A stretch of DNA of 64,000 nt from Sphingobacteriales bacterium (GTDB lineage: Bacteria > Bacteroidota > Bacteroidia > Sphingobacteriales > Sphingobacteriaceae): positions 1-64,000 of the forward strand of contig JAQBOG010000031.1 of the NCBI GenBank assembly GCA_028288165.1, in the 5' to 3' direction. This document shows, piece after piece, positions 24,680 through 32,236 of this stretch. A program made the position numbers and the translations under genes. Position 1 is the stretch's first letter; the number at the start of each line of letters is the position of its first letter. The notes below the pieces were generated by a model. It saw nothing but the letters and a program-made list of their open reading frames with translations, made no database searches and was not told where the DNA came from.

Positions 24680-24822
24680 TGTTTTTAGATTTTAGATGTG
24701 AGATTTTAGATGTGAGACATTGCTCCGTCTATAATCTCGACATTTATTGTTTTTGTTTGCTGTTACCTGTTGATTTTTGATTTGGATAGTTCTCATATCT
24801 CAAATCTAGTATCTCAAATCTC
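24680..24822. repeat. Low-complexity direct and inverted repeats in groES-groEL spacer
   Basis: Near groEL there is a tandem of GATTTTAGATGTGA (24687-24715) and near groES a run of TATCTCAAATCT-type units (24791-24822). The two blocks are inverted with respect to each other: in the minus-strand transcript GATTTGAGATATGAGA faces TCTCACATCTAAAATC, 14 of 16 positions able to pair. Confidence 0.75.
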
Positions 24823-25116
24823 CTAAAGGACTGCGAAAATATCAGACTCACGCATGATTAAGTACTCTTTACCTTCATGTGTAATTTCAGTACCAGCGTA
24901 TTTTCCATAAAGAACTTCATCACCTACTTTGTAAGCCATAGGGATTAAATTTCCGGTCATGTCTGCATATTTGCCCGGGCCAACGGCTACTACAGTTCCT
25001 TTTTGTGGTTTTTCTTTTGCAGTATCAGGTATGTAAAGACCTGAAGCCGTTTTTTCTTCAGCAGGAGCAGCTTCTATTACTACTCTGTCCGCACTAGGTT
25101 TAATAGTTAATGCCAT
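24823..25116 (-). CDS. groES: Co-chaperonin GroES
   Basis: A 97-residue Hsp10 that caps GroEL. It shows [39 protein letters not shown] (mobile loop region) and the C-terminal [15 protein letters not shown]. Length is normal. It is the first gene of the groESL pair; about 230 bases and the secG terminator lie upstream, so a heat-responsive promoter is expected there, but no element could be named. Confidence 0.98.
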   Translation of the reverse strand: MALTIKPSADRVVIEAAPAEEKTASGLYIPDTAKEKPQKGTVVAVGPGKYADMTGNLIPMAYKVGDEVLYGKYAGTEITHEGKEYLIMRESDIFAVL

Positions 25117-25291
25117 AAGTCTAATTATGTTGATTTTGATTTACGTGTTTTATTGTAACCGATTTAGTCAGTAATTATGCCAAAGGTCTTTTGAACTACT
25201 TTCTTGACATTATTTCATTTTAAGCCTGAAAGCTTAAATAGTCTGCTTAAAAGATCAGTGTCAAGCTGTCAGTTTTACGACATATGTAAAC

Positions 25292-25324
25292 AAAAAAAGA
25301 GGCTCTGTTTAAGGAAGCCTCTTT
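25292..25324 (-). terminator. Rho-independent terminator of secG
   Basis: Stem AAAGAGGCT / AGCCTCTTT with an 11-base loop, followed on the minus strand by a run of seven T. It begins about 22 bases after the secG stop and separates secG from groES. Confidence 0.85.
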
Positions 25325-25346
25325 CAATATCAGAATGATTGTATGC

Positions 25347-25676
25347 TTATTTTTTTGAACTATCAGCAGGTGGAAGAATAGGAGCGATAGGTGTGGTAGT
25401 AGTTGGCGCTTGAATTTGGTTTTGAATATCATTATCTGGATTAGCAACCCCACTTTTAGGAATAGTAAGGTTAATTAATAAAGCCAGAACCATTAATGTA
25501 ATAGCCAAAACCCAAGTTCCTTTTTCCAAAAAATCACCTGTACGTTGTACGCCCATGATGTTATTTGAACCTGAAAAACCAGATGAAAGGCCTCCCCCTT
25601 TAGGATTTTGAATCAAAATCATCAATCCTAACAACACACAAACTACAATGGCAACGATAACTAAGAAGGTATACAT
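25347..25676 (-). CDS. secG: Preprotein translocase subunit SecG
   Basis: A 109-residue SecG, the small accessory subunit of SecYEG. Two membrane helices (residues ~2-21 and ~54-72) enclose the conserved cytoplasmic loop IQNPKGGGLSSGFSGSNNIM. The C-terminal tail is long and Pro/Thr-rich (PTTTTPIAPILPP), as is common in Bacteroidetes. It starts five bases after the stop of the upstream TPR-like gene. Confidence 0.92.
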   Translation of the reverse strand: MYTFLVIVAIVVCVLLGLMILIQNPKGGGLSSGFSGSNNIMGVQRTGDFLEKGTWVLAITLMVLALLINLTIPKSGVANPDNDIQNQIQAPTTTTPIAPILPPADSSKK

Positions 25677-25680
25677 ATGT

Positions 25681-27009
25681 TTAATTTAATTTCTTTTCGA
25701 GTTTAAGAATTTGGTCGGCAAAGTAAGTGCTTTTTTCCGGATATTTAAAAATTAATTTTCTGTAAGTATCAATGGCTTTGTTAAATAGCATTTGCTCGGT
25801 ATAGATGATAGCTAAAGTTTCAGATACTAAGTCATTCGGGTCTTCTGCACTGCGTCGGGCTTTATTTTCCATATCCAGTTTATCTGGTGATGGCGGTTTA
25901 ATTTGAGGCTCTTCTTTTATAAATTTCTCAATAATATCTTCATCCCTATTCTTTACACCTAGTCGGCTAAACGGCTGTTCGAGCTGAAGTGCAGTTTCGG
26001 CAATAGGAGCTGGAGATTGGGTATGAAAGATGTTTTCAATGATTTGATGATTCAGTTCTTCTGCTTTTACGGCTGGTGATGACTGCTTGTTAGCTCTTGG
26101 AGGAGCATAGGGCTGATATGTATGGGCATGCTCTTTACGAGTTTTATGTAACCACCATAAAAAGGTGTATGGAAGTTTGTCATCATCGTATTTTGAAACT
26201 TGTTCTTCCGTAGAATTACCTTGCTCTTCTTCTAGTGGTTTAGAATCTGATCGTGTTTCCCTTGTATTTTCTGTCGATCTAACATCCAATCGGCTTCCTT
26301 CAATCGCAAAGAAGTTTGTAGACGCTATATTGCCCAAAATCAATTTATCTTCCTCCGAACGAAAAGTAGTTGCCATAGGAGCATTCTCGTTTACAACATC
26401 TTGTGCAGGCAATTCTTCCGACAGTAAAATGGCTGTAGATTCGGCAGTTGTATCTATTTCTGATGAACTTTCTTCCGTGCTTGAGGGCTCATCAACAAGG
26501 AAATCAATCTCAGCTAACTCACTATTATCAGAATTTAACTCAACTTGTTCCTCTTCGACTAATTTTTCGTGATCATTATTTTCCGAATTTAATTCAGAAG
26601 TCTCCTGTATAATCTCAGTTTCGTCCTCCTTTACTTCAAAAATAATTTCTTCTGGAAGTTGAATAGCTTCAGCTGAATTTATTTCTCTATATATAAGAGG
26701 AATCGCAAGCGTTGTAAGATTGGAAGGGTTGTTAATGATGGTATATAAGGTTTTTCTATCCGGAGAATACAGCGCAGCTTTGGAAAGCGTAGAATCAAAA
26801 TCTTTTTCTGAAGCTGCAAGTGCCTGGAACGCGTGGAAAAGTTGGCAAAATGGATACTTTTCTACCAGAGTCTGAATATTTTCAGCATCGGCAGGAGTAA
26901 TTGAGCCAGGTTTTTCAAAGTACCCGTTCAATTCTTGATTGCTTTTTTCCTGATAGTCTATTTGTTGCACTCGCTGTAAAAATTGAGATAGTTTATTTCC
27001 AATTTGCAA
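25681..27009 (-). CDS. Acidic TPR-like protein of unknown function
   Basis: A 442-residue protein with no signal peptide. The first ~110 residues form a helical domain (TLVEKYPFCQLFHAFQALAA). A long acidic, low-complexity middle follows (~130-300, rich in Glu, Ser and Asp), and the C-terminus has a TPR-like helical pair (SETLAIIYTEQMLFNKAIDT, KLIFKYPEKSTYFADQILKL). Members of this kind are found between lptE and secG in related genomes (recalled, not checked). It overlaps the 3' end of lptE by 17 bases, so translation is probably coupled. A scaffold role in envelope assembly is possible but unproven. Confidence 0.75.
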   Translation of the reverse strand: MQIGNKLSQFLQRVQQIDYQEKSNQELNGYFEKPGSITPADAENIQTLVEKYPFCQLFHAFQALAASEKDFDSTLSKAALYSPDRKTLYTIINNPSNLTTLAIPLIYREINSAEAIQLPEEIIFEVKEDETEIIQETSELNSENNDHEKLVEEEQVELNSDNSELAEIDFLVDEPSSTEESSSEIDTTAESTAILLSEELPAQDVVNENAPMATTFRSEEDKLILGNIASTNFFAIEGSRLDVRSTENTRETRSDSKPLEEEQGNSTEEQVSKYDDDKLPYTFLWWLHKTRKEHAHTYQPYAPPRANKQSSPAVKAEELNHQIIENIFHTQSPAPIAETALQLEQPFSRLGVKNRDEDIIEKFIKEEPQIKPPSPDKLDMENKARRSAEDPNDLVSETLAIIYTEQMLFNKAIDTYRKLIFKYPEKSTYFADQILKLEKKLN

Positions 27010-27511
27010 AAGCTTTATTGAAAATATCCTCGGTTAATTGTACAATGATCTTTTTTATGAGTTCTTGTTCTTGCGCTTGAAATGTACCAGCCGTTAGCGT
27101 ATAATCTGCAAAACGCGTAAAAGTTGTTTCAAAACTCGACTTTGGATCTAGGGAACTGGTGTATTTTACACTGATAGTAATGGTTAATCTTTCCTGCCCT
27201 CGCGACGATTGCTCACTCGTTTGTACCGAAATAGGTTTATTACTATAATCGGTTATACGCCCTTCAAAGTTTCCGTCACCCTCAGATTTTATCACATCTA
27301 GACTGCTCTGATTTCGAATACGGTCTCTAAAAGCTTCTGTGAGCTGTACGGTCAAGTTTGGTACAACAAAGGCTGCGTTATTTTCAAATAGTTGAACAGA
27401 AACGGTTTTCATAGCCAAAGGAATGGAGGCGCCGGTAAAGGTATAGCTACAAGACTGCATAAAAAAAACAATTAGTAGCATCGTGAAATATTTCGGAATA
27501 CGTTTATCCAT
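26993..27511 (-). CDS. lptE: LptE family LPS-assembly lipoprotein
   Basis: A 172-residue protein with a lipoprotein signal (MLLIVFFMQSCSYTFTGAS, Cys21) and the LptE fold features PNLTVQLTEAFRDRIRNQSS, DGNFEGRITDY and RLTITISVKYTSS. LptE plugs the LptD barrel and helps place LPS in the outer leaflet of the outer membrane. The 3' end overlaps the following TPR-like gene by 17 bases, and the sigma54 activator gene is 13 bases upstream. The family call rests on length, lipobox and these segments. Confidence 0.85.
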   Translation of the reverse strand: MDKRIPKYFTMLLIVFFMQSCSYTFTGASIPLAMKTVSVQLFENNAAFVVPNLTVQLTEAFRDRIRNQSSLDVIKSEGDGNFEGRITDYSNKPISVQTSEQSSRGQERLTITISVKYTSSLDPKSSFETTFTRFADYTLTAGTFQAQEQELIKKIIVQLTEDIFNKAFANWK

Positions 27512-27523
27512 TATTAGTTGCCA

Positions 27524-28762
27524 TCAGTTTAAATCAAGTTCTTTAATTTTTCGATAAAGTGTGCGTTCAGAAATACCTAATTCGTTAGCCGCTAATTTGC
27601 GTTTTCCTTTATGCTTTTTTAACGCTTTCTTAATCAAATCAGATTCTTTATCAACTAGTGAGAGCGATTCTTCCACTTCAATGGAATGATGCGTGTCTTC
27701 GAACTCTTTTTCTTTTCCGGGCTGGTGAATGGTTAATTGGGGCTGATAAGTATCAGGATTAGTTTGAGGATGTTCAATATCTCGATACAATTGGCTTACC
27801 ACTTGCTGATTTGAATTAAAAACCTCCGGACTGCTTCCATTTTGAATAATGTCCACCACTAATTTCTTTAATTCTACCATGTCTTTTTTCATGTCAAAAA
27901 GAACCTTGTAAAGAATGTCGCGTTCGGAAAAATCATCTTTCCCGTTTTTTGCAATTCGCATGGGCAAGGTACTGCTACCTGCTTCAATTGGAATGTAATT
28001 TAATAAATGTGCTGCTGTTAAATTACGTTCCTTTTCTAAAACGGCAATTTGTTCTGCTATATTTTTCAACTGCCGTACATTTCCTGGCCAGCTGTAATTC
28101 ATAAGCATTTGCTGCGCATCTGGTTCAAGTTGCACAGAAGGGCTCCGGTATTTATCAGTAAAATCAGCAATAAATTTCCGGAATATTAAATAAATATCCT
28201 CTTTACGTTCTCTTAAAGGAGGGATTTTTAACGGAACCGTATTCAATCGATAATATAAATCTTCTCTGAACTTCGTTTCTCTTACGGCATCAAATACATC
28301 TACATTGGTTGCTGCAACTACGCGAACATCCGTTTTCTGTACTTTGGATGAGCCTACTCTTATATATTCTCCGGTTTCTAAAACCCTTAAAAGCCTTGCT
28401 TGCGTACCTACCGGTAGTTCGGCAACTTCATCTAGAAATATAGTGCCACCATTAACTACCTCAAAATAACCTTTGCGTGCTTCATGTGCTCCTGTAAATG
28501 AACCTTTTTCATGTCCGAATAATTCAGAATCAATGGTTCCTTCCGGGATGGCGCCGCAGTTCACCGCGATAAATGGGCCATGTTTTCTGGCTGATAATGA
28601 ATGTATTATATGTGAAAATACTTCTTTACCACTTCCGCTTTCACCCGTTATTAAAACAGAAATATCTGTAGGAGCTACCTGCCTTGCAATGTCAATTGCC
28701 CGGTTCAACAAGGGTGAACTTCCTATTATTCCAAAACGGTTTTTTATATCCTGAACATCCAT
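27524..28762 (-). CDS. Sigma54-dependent transcriptional activator (AAA+, Fis HTH)
   Basis: The AAA+ domain starts almost at the N-terminus (FGIIGSSPLLNRAIDIARQV), with Walker A GESGSGKE, the sigma54-contact loop GSFTGA (a variant of GAFTGA), Walker B GGTIFLDEVAELP and the arginine-finger segment FREDLYYRLNTVPLKIPPLR. A linker of about 120 residues leads to a Fis-type HTH at the C-terminus (KRKLAANELGISERTLYRKI). There is no receiver or GAF domain, so input may come from a partner protein. ATG 28762 (MDVQDIKNRFGI) is preferred; an ATG at 28795 would translate the upstream direct repeats into MILDTQYLILK. Confidence 0.9.
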   Translation of the reverse strand: MDVQDIKNRFGIIGSSPLLNRAIDIARQVAPTDISVLITGESGSGKEVFSHIIHSLSARKHGPFIAVNCGAIPEGTIDSELFGHEKGSFTGAHEARKGYFEVVNGGTIFLDEVAELPVGTQARLLRVLETGEYIRVGSSKVQKTDVRVVAATNVDVFDAVRETKFREDLYYRLNTVPLKIPPLRERKEDIYLIFRKFIADFTDKYRSPSVQLEPDAQQMLMNYSWPGNVRQLKNIAEQIAVLEKERNLTAAHLLNYIPIEAGSSTLPMRIAKNGKDDFSERDILYKVLFDMKKDMVELKKLVVDIIQNGSSPEVFNSNQQVVSQLYRDIEHPQTNPDTYQPQLTIHQPGKEKEFEDTHHSIEVEESLSLVDKESDLIKKALKKHKGKRKLAANELGISERTLYRKIKELDLN

Positions 28763-28805
28763 TTTTAGTATCAAGTATTGAGTATCAAGTATCAAGTATT
28801 GTGAT
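28763..28805. repeat. Direct repeats in leader of sigma54 activator gene
   Basis: Units of TATCAAGTATTGAG / TATCAAG occur three to four times in a row just upstream of ATG 28762. The sequence is low-complexity and resembles in style the leader repeats of groEL (24680-24822) and the xylanase gene (63419-63468). Confidence 0.7.
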
Positions 28806-28828
28806 TAATCACACTCTCAAACTATTTT

Positions 28829-28864
28829 TTAGCCCTCTCCTTCTGGAGAGGGTTGGGTGAGGCT
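28829..28864. repeat. Palindromic repeat at the 3' end of miaB
   Basis: GCCCTCTCC TTCT GGAGAGGG forms a hairpin, followed by TTGGGTGAGGCT. The sequence aligns to the right half of the insert at 29588-29622 in the same orientation. It encodes the last codons of miaB and its stop codon, and the hairpin may also end the transcript. Confidence 0.75.
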
Positions 28865-30331
28865 AATTTTTCCAATTAGGGTGGCAGTAGTCGATTTTTC
28901 TGCTAACACTTGTACATAATCACCTGGTTTAAATCGCTTATCAACTGGAAATATCACCGTTGTGTTTTGAGGATTTCTACCAGCAAAATCGGTATTTGAT
29001 TTTTTGGAGAATCCTTCGATTAAAACTTCGTGAATTTTACCTATTTGTTTTTGAACTCTTTCAAGTGAGCTTGCTTGTTGTTTGTTAATTATTTCTGTAA
29101 GCCTGCGTTTTTTTACTTCTTCAGGAACGTCATCGGCAAACTTTTTAGCGGCTAAGGTACCTGGTCGTTCAGAATACGTGAACATGTAGGCAAACTCAAA
29201 TCGTACTTCGTCCATCAAACTTAAGGTATCTCGATGCTCTTCTTCAGTTTCTGTGCAAAAGCCGGTAATTACATCAGTAGAAATACTGCAATCCGGTATA
29301 ATTTGCCTGATGGCAGTAGCTCTTTCTAAATACCATTCCCTGCTATAAGTACGGTTCATTAAATCTAGCACTCTGGTATTGCCCGATTGTACCGGTAAAT
29401 GAATGTGGCTGCAAATATTATGATACTTATTCATGGTATACAGCACTTCATCGGTAATATCTTTCGGGTGGGATGTTGAAAAACGAACCCTAAGTTTCGG
29501 ACTTACCAATGCAACAAGTTCTAAAAGTTTGGCAAAATTAACAGCCTCACGCCCAGCCCCTCTTCCGAAGAGAGGGGAGTCGTTCGTGTTTCCTCCCTCC
29601 TGGGGAGGGTTAGGGTGGGGCTCCCATTTATACGAATCTACATTTTGCCCCAATAAGGTAACCTCTTTATATCCTTTATTAAACAAATCAGTAGCTTCAT
29701 TTACGATCGAATAAGGGTCACGACTCCGTTCTCTTCCACGGGTAAATGGCACCACACAAAAGGAGCACATGTTATCGCAACCACGCATGATAGAAATATA
29801 GGCAGTAATGCCATTGGTATTTAATCTAACCGGACTTATATCTGCATAGGTTTCCTCGCGGGATAAAAGAACATTGACCGAACGATTACCCTCATCTGCC
29901 AGGTTAATTAAATTTGGAAGATCCCGGTAGGAATCTGGACCAATAACTAAATCAACTAATTTTTCTTCTTCTAAAAATTTTGCTTTTAAGCGTTCAGCCA
30001 TACAGCCCAACACGCCGATCATCATTCCTGGCTTCCTTTTTTTGTTTGCTCCGAATTCTTTCAAGCGGTTTCGAACTCTTACTTCCGCATTATCACGAAT
30101 CGAACAAGTATTGATGAAAACTACATCGGCTTCTTTGTAATCAGGTGTGGTAGTAAACCCCATATCCTGCATAATTGAAGCTACAATTTCGCTGTCAGAG
30201 AAGTTCATCGAGCAGCCATAACTTTCTATATAAAGCTTTCTGCCATTAACATTTTCAAGCTTATCAAGTACTAAAGCTTCTCCTTGGCGGGCCTCATCAT
30301 GAACTTTAGATTCTACTTGCAGATCAAACAT
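28829..30331 (-). CDS. miaB: tRNA-2-methylthio-N6-dimethylallyladenosine synthase MiaB, with repeat-derived insert
   Basis: A 500-residue MiaB. It has the N-terminal UPF0004 domain with Cys40, Cys76 and Cys110 for the auxiliary cluster, the radical-SAM CxxxCxxC at 185-192 (GCDNMCSFC), [17 protein letters not shown] and a C-terminal TRAM domain. It methylthiolates i6A37 of tRNAs. Residues 238-263 ([10 protein letters not shown]...GRGAGREA) are encoded by a palindromic repeat inserted in frame in the loop after [14 protein letters not shown], where homologues differ in length. The last residues ([11 protein letters not shown]) and the stop come from a related repeat. All catalytic motifs are intact, so the protein is probably functional. 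Confidence 0.95.
   Translation of the reverse strand: MFDLQVESKVHDEARQGEALVLDKLENVNGRKLYIESYGCSMNFSDSEIVASIMQDMGFTTTPDYKEADVVFINTCSIRDNAEVRVRNRLKEFGANKKRKPGMMIGVLGCMAERLKAKFLEEEKLVDLVIGPDSYRDLPNLINLADEGNRSVNVLLSREETYADISPVRLNTNGITAYISIMRGCDNMCSFCVVPFTRGRERSRDPYSIVNEATDLFNKGYKEVTLLGQNVDSYKWEPHPNPPQEGGNTNDSPLFGRGAGREAVNFAKLLELVALVSPKLRVRFSTSHPKDITDEVLYTMNKYHNICSHIHLPVQSGNTRVLDLMNRTYSREWYLERATAIRQIIPDCSISTDVITGFCTETEEEHRDTLSLMDEVRFEFAYMFTYSERPGTLAAKKFADDVPEEVKKRRLTEIINKQQASSLERVQKQIGKIHEVLIEGFSKKSNTDFAGRNPQNTTVIFPVDKRFKPGDYVQVLAEKSTTATLIGKISLTQPSPEGEG
29543..29622. repeat. Palindromic repeat inserted in frame inside miaB
   Basis: About 80 bases with two hairpins: CCCCTCTTCCGAAGAGAGGGG and CCTCCCTCCTGGGGAGGG, enclosed by roughly complementary outer ends (AGCCTCACGCCCAGCCCC and GGGTTAGGGTGGGGCT). 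The insert is 26 codons, so the frame is kept. Its right half is similar to the repeat at the 3' end of the same gene (28829-28864). Confidence 0.88.
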
Positions 30332-30478
30332 AATTATAACTGTTAGGGGTACAAAAGTACAATATTATTAAATAAAATGACAGTTTGTCAGCCATATTGT
30401 TGTAAGATTTTATTGATACGTTGAGGTAAATAATTTAGGAAGCATCAACATCTCGGTTACAAGAATGCACAAACAAGA

Positions 30479-30498
30479 AAGCCGCCCAAGGGCGGCTT
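30479..30498 (-). terminator. Hairpin downstream of ilvE
   Basis: AAGCCGCCC / GGGCGGCTT, a perfect nine-pair stem with a two-base centre, about 20 bases after the ilvE stop on the minus strand. The T-run is short (CTTTCTTG), so termination strength is uncertain. Confidence 0.7.
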
Positions 30499-30518
30499 AA
30501 AATATTAGTTTGGCAATG

Positions 30519-31589
30519 TCAAACGGTATAATTCCAACCAAATTCGTCGGGTGATAAGCCATAACGGATATCATCCAGAGTTTTTAATGCCTTGTTTGAA
30601 AACACTCTTGACTCAGGATTCGGTAACGTAAATAATTCTCCTTGATAACCAATTTCAGAAACATGAGCAATGGTTGCTGCGGTACCTGCTCCAAAAGCTT
30701 CTTGTAAGCTGCCATTTCTAGCTGCTGCTACTATTTCTTCAACAGAAACTTTTCGTTCCTCCACTTTCATTCCCCATGATTTTGCAAGGTCAATAATAGT
30801 ACTGCGACTTACCCCATCTAAAATTGTATCCCGTGTTGAAGGCGTTATTAATATGTCGTTAATTACGAACATCACGTTCATAGTACCAGCTTCTTCAATG
30901 TATTTGTGCTCTAAAGCATCAGTCCAGATTAACTGATCAAAACCTTCGTCTAAAGCAAGTTGGGTTGGATATAACGAAGCAGCGTAATTGCCCGCTGTTT
31001 TAGCGAAACCAACTCCACCTTCAGTAGAGCGGATATATTTCATCTCAATTTTAACACGTACTGGCTTTGGATAATAAGCACCAGCCGGGCCTATTATAAC
31101 CATAAATTTGTATGTTTCTGATGCCCTAACTCCTAAAAAGGGGTCGAAAGCAAACATAAATGGACGTATATATAAAGAAGAGCCTGCTTTGTCGGGTACC
31201 CAATTGCGATCCAGGTCAATTAATTGTTTCATTCCCTGCATAAAAACTTCTTCAGGAACCTGTGGCATCAACATGCGATCAGCTGATTTATTGAAACGCT
31301 CAAAGTTTTTGTTAGGGCGAAATATCGAAATTTGACCATCGGCATGTTTGTAGGCCTTGATGCCTTCAAAAATGGATTGTCCGTAATGTAGAGTTGCCGC
31401 TGCCGGGCTTATTGGAAAATCACCGTAAGGGACAATCTGGAAATTTTTCCATTCACCGTTTTCATAATCCGCTACAAACATGTGATCCGTAAAAGTATGA
31501 CCAAAAATCAAGTCATTAAAATCAGTTTGATCAAGTTTAGAAACGGGGATTTTGTTAACTGCTATATCAAGGGTGCCAATCATACTCAC
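30519..31589 (-). CDS. ilvE: Branched-chain amino acid aminotransferase
   Basis: A 356-residue class IV PLP aminotransferase that makes Leu, Ile and Val from their keto acids. It has PAAATLHYGQSIFEGIKAYK, RPNKNFERFNKSADRMLMP, GVGFAKTAGNYAASLYPTQ with the PLP Lys, and EEAGTMNVMFVINDILITPS. The length and the GLSPDEFGWNYTV-type C-terminus fit the long type-II BCAT family also found in eukaryotes. Start ATG 31589 or the ATG two codons later are both possible. It is a single gene with its own terminator. Confidence 0.95.
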   Translation of the reverse strand: MSMIGTLDIAVNKIPVSKLDQTDFNDLIFGHTFTDHMFVADYENGEWKNFQIVPYGDFPISPAAATLHYGQSIFEGIKAYKHADGQISIFRPNKNFERFNKSADRMLMPQVPEEVFMQGMKQLIDLDRNWVPDKAGSSLYIRPFMFAFDPFLGVRASETYKFMVIIGPAGAYYPKPVRVKIEMKYIRSTEGGVGFAKTAGNYAASLYPTQLALDEGFDQLIWTDALEHKYIEEAGTMNVMFVINDILITPSTRDTILDGVSRSTIIDLAKSWGMKVEERKVSVEEIVAAARNGSLQEAFGAGTAATIAHVSEIGYQGELFTLPNPESRVFSNKALKTLDDIRYGLSPDEFGWNYTV

Positions 31590-31951
31590 GTTTTTTGAGC
31601 CGTAAAAATACGAAAATAGTGGTTTTAAAGATAGAGTTTCTGTATTTAGTTCAAAGCCAGATGTATAGAGATGGGCTTGAGCATTAATTAAAAATTAAGA
31701 TTGCTTTTTTTTTACGGTGTGAAAAGGGTCATGGTGAATTTACACTTTCATTATCTTGAGATTCAAATAATTCCCGAGAGTTAATCGGTGGATAAGATAA
31801 AAGATTAATAGCCGAATACTAGATGTTTAAACCAATTCTATTCGAAAAAAGGTCTTCATTTTCCGTTTAATCAAGAATATATACCGTTCACATATTTTTT
31901 CTTTATATTATAATTTATTTTCTAATATTTAGTCGCTCTAAAAATTTGGTA
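31590..31951. other. Intergenic region upstream of ilvE and the coiled-coil gene
   Basis: About 360 bases separating divergent genes, very AT-rich with T-runs. It should hold promoters for both sides, but no clear TTTG / TAnnTTTG pair, hairpin or RNA gene was seen. Confidence 0.45.
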
Positions 31952-32170
31952 ATGAAAATGGAAAGCCTCTCGTTGAATAAATTAAAAGAAGAATACGAAA
32001 ACAAAAAGGAGATCCTCCAGCGAGCAATTTCAGAATTAATAGATAAAGAGAACCGGAAAGACAGTAGAATGATTGAGAAGGTGGAAGCGGCGACGGCAGA
32101 ATATAACCTAGCAGCTAAAGAATACCAGGAATCTATCAAAAGTAATTTTGGGAAAGCTAAAAATATCTAA
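31952..32170 (+). CDS. Small coiled-coil protein of unknown function
   Basis: From ATG 31952 the product has 72 residues, MKMESLSLNKLKEEYENKKE onward, almost entirely charged and helical with a heptad-like spacing of Leu and Ile, ending NFGKAKNI. No signal peptide, membrane segment or known motif is visible. A strong bidirectional terminator lies 30 bases downstream, which supports a real transcript. The gene is convergent with the SerB-like fusion gene. Function cannot be inferred. Confidence 0.6.
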   Translation: MKMESLSLNKLKEEYENKKEILQRAISELIDKENRKDSRMIEKVEAATAEYNLAAKEYQESIKSNFGKAKNI

Positions 32171-32198
32171 TAGTCAAATAGAACTATAATAACCTTCA

Positions 32199-32236
32199 AA
32201 CAATAAAGGCCAGGATGTTTCCTGGCCTTTATTGTT
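32199..32236. terminator. Strong bidirectional rho-independent terminator
   Basis: A perfect 17-pair stem (AACAATAAAGGCCAGGA and its complement) around the loop TGTT. It ends both the coiled-coil gene (plus) and the SerB fusion gene (minus), whose stop codon overlaps its edge. Confidence 0.92.

Noticed and set aside
24680..24822. CRISPR array suspected because of short repeats
   Set aside because: Units are about 14 bases, adjacent, AT-rich and without unique spacers; no cas gene is in the window.
26165..26572. 135-residue Ser-rich plus-strand frame opposite the acidic TPR-like gene
   Set aside because: Ser/Val-rich product expected from reading Glu/Asp-rich codons in reverse; no start signal or motif.
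28763..28795. Start of the sigma54 activator at 28795
   Set aside because: This would translate the direct repeats (MILDTQYLILK) as an N-terminal extension; the conserved protein begins at MDVQDIKNRFGI.
29543..29622. Assembly or sequencing error in miaB
   Set aside because: The insert keeps the frame exactly, is itself a structured palindrome, and is related to the sequence at the end of the gene; an error would not give this.
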